Source of the DNA: an uncultured Dermatophilus sp.
GTDB taxonomy: Bacteria > Actinomycetota > Actinomycetes > Actinomycetales > Dermatophilaceae
Assembly: GCA_945876925.1 (NCBI GenBank)
Contig: CAMCQD010000036.1
Coordinates: 1-9,735 of the forward strand
Direction of reading: 5' to 3'
Length of the DNA stretch: 9,735 bases
Shown one piece after another: positions 9,282 to 9,735 of this stretch; the stretch's first letter is position 1; every line of letters begins with the position of its first letter. The notes below the pieces were generated by a model. The model did not search any database. It saw nothing but the letters and a program-made list of their open reading frames with translations, and had not been told where the DNA came from. Position numbers and translations under genes: made by a program.

Positions 9282-9378
9282 CGAATCTCACCGGCGCGGT
9301 GGGGCGTCCTGGCAGACCTGAAGGGGATGAGCGGGCGATCCGGGGTACGTCCCGGCCTGGCCGTTCCTGCGGCAGGGA

Positions 9379-9406
9379 GCCATCCGCCGCTCACGCCGCG
9401 GATGGC
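9379..9406 (-). terminator. Hairpin after the dihydroorotate dehydrogenase-like gene
   Basis: GCCATCCGC (9379-9387) and GCGGATGGC (9398-9406) are perfect 9-bp inverted repeats around a 10-nt loop, starting 8 nt past the stop codon at 9415. The flank CCTGC-G-GCAGG (9366-9376) could extend the structure. No T-run follows. The position between a gene end and the gcvH promoter supports transcription termination. Confidence 0.6.
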
Positions 9407-9414
9407 CCGCCGGC

Positions 9415-9735
9415 TCACGAGCGCAGGACGCGCAGGTACTGGGCCCGCTCGAACGTGCCCGGGTCGGGCACGTTCGCGGCCTGCATGGCGCCCTTGAGCT
9501 GGGCCACCGACTCGTACTCGTGCTCGGCCAGCCATGCGGCCAGCCCGGCTCGCAGCATGCGCAGGTGCCCCGGCCCGTGGATGAGCAGCGCCGAGGCCAG
9601 GTAGGCCGCGTCGGCCCCCACCGCCACGGCCTTGACCACGTCGGCTGCGGTGTGGATGCCGGCGGTCGCCGCCAGGCCCAGCCCGGGGCGCTGGCTGCGC
9701 AGGATCGCCGTCCAGCGCAGCGCCAGCAGCGACTC
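9415..9735 (-). CDS. Dihydroorotate dehydrogenase-like protein, C-terminal 106 aa only
   Basis: Only the C-terminal third is in the window; the frame runs off the right edge. It shows the last strands and helices of an FMN-binding TIM barrel: LAATAGIHTAADVVKAVAVGADAAYLASALL, then the tail block WLAEHEYESVAQLKGAMQAANVPDPGTFERAQYLRVL, typical of the 'dihydroorotate dehydrogenase-like' group rather than true PyrD. The usual GG of the FMN-phosphate loop (GGI/GGV) reads AGI here. The function of this group is not well established; redox or amino-acid roles are possible. No start codon is visible, and the GTG at 9639 is an internal valine. It ends with a hairpin and is probably not in the same transcript as gcvH. 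Confidence 0.85.
   Translation of the reverse strand, partial: ESLLALRWTAILRSQRPGLGLAATAGIHTAADVVKAVAVGADAAYLASALLIHGPGHLRMLRAGLAAWLAEHEYESVAQLKGAMQAANVPDPGTFERAQYLRVLRS

Overview
The window is about 70% G+C and looks like a chromosomal stretch of a high-GC Actinomycetota genome. The evidence is strong G/C bias at third codon positions, frequent GTG starts, TANNNT-type -10 boxes, and a gene order (gcvH, garA, MerR regulator, DUF151 protein, second MerR regulator, gcvP) that I recognise from mycobacteria (the Rv1826-Rv1832 region) and other actinobacteria. I cannot name the genus. All nine genes lie on the minus strand, so the region is read from high to low coordinates. The long plus-strand open frames are antisense shadows.

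Layout in the direction of transcription: the C-terminal end of a dihydroorotate dehydrogenase-like protein (cut by the window edge, ends at 9415); gcvH (9189-8803), behind a good -35/-10 pair; garA/odhI (8615-8160), an FHA-domain metabolic switch; ftsR (8154-7438), a MerR-type regulator only 5 bp behind garA; a DUF151/bifunctional-nuclease-family protein (7346-6834), apparently leaderless; a second MerR-type regulator resembling Rv1830 (6663-6082), with its own clear promoter; gcvP (5919-2983), the full-length glycine decarboxylase P-protein; a 500-aa GCS2-type glutamate-cysteine ligase family protein (2804-1302); and a PPi-dependent phosphofructokinase (1092 to beyond position 1, C-terminus cut).

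GcvH and GcvP are two of the four glycine cleavage proteins. gcvT and the dihydrolipoamide dehydrogenase gene are not in the window. Between them sit GarA, which in relatives switches carbon flux at 2-oxoglutarate under Ser/Thr kinase control, and two regulators linked in relatives to cell division. The last two genes concern thiol/gamma-glutamyl chemistry and glycolysis and appear to be separate transcripts.

This is mostly conserved core genome and I see no convincing new system: no mobile elements, CRISPR, phage genes, tRNA or rRNA. The items most worth checking are regulatory: nested palindromes in front of garA, a GarA N-terminus with a degenerate phosphorylation motif, a leaderless DUF151 gene, 12-bp perfect palindromes upstream of two genes, and a tandem duplication that forms an all-GC hairpin after gcvP. 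No gene-free stretch exceeds 300 bp; the longest is 225 bp (9190-9414).
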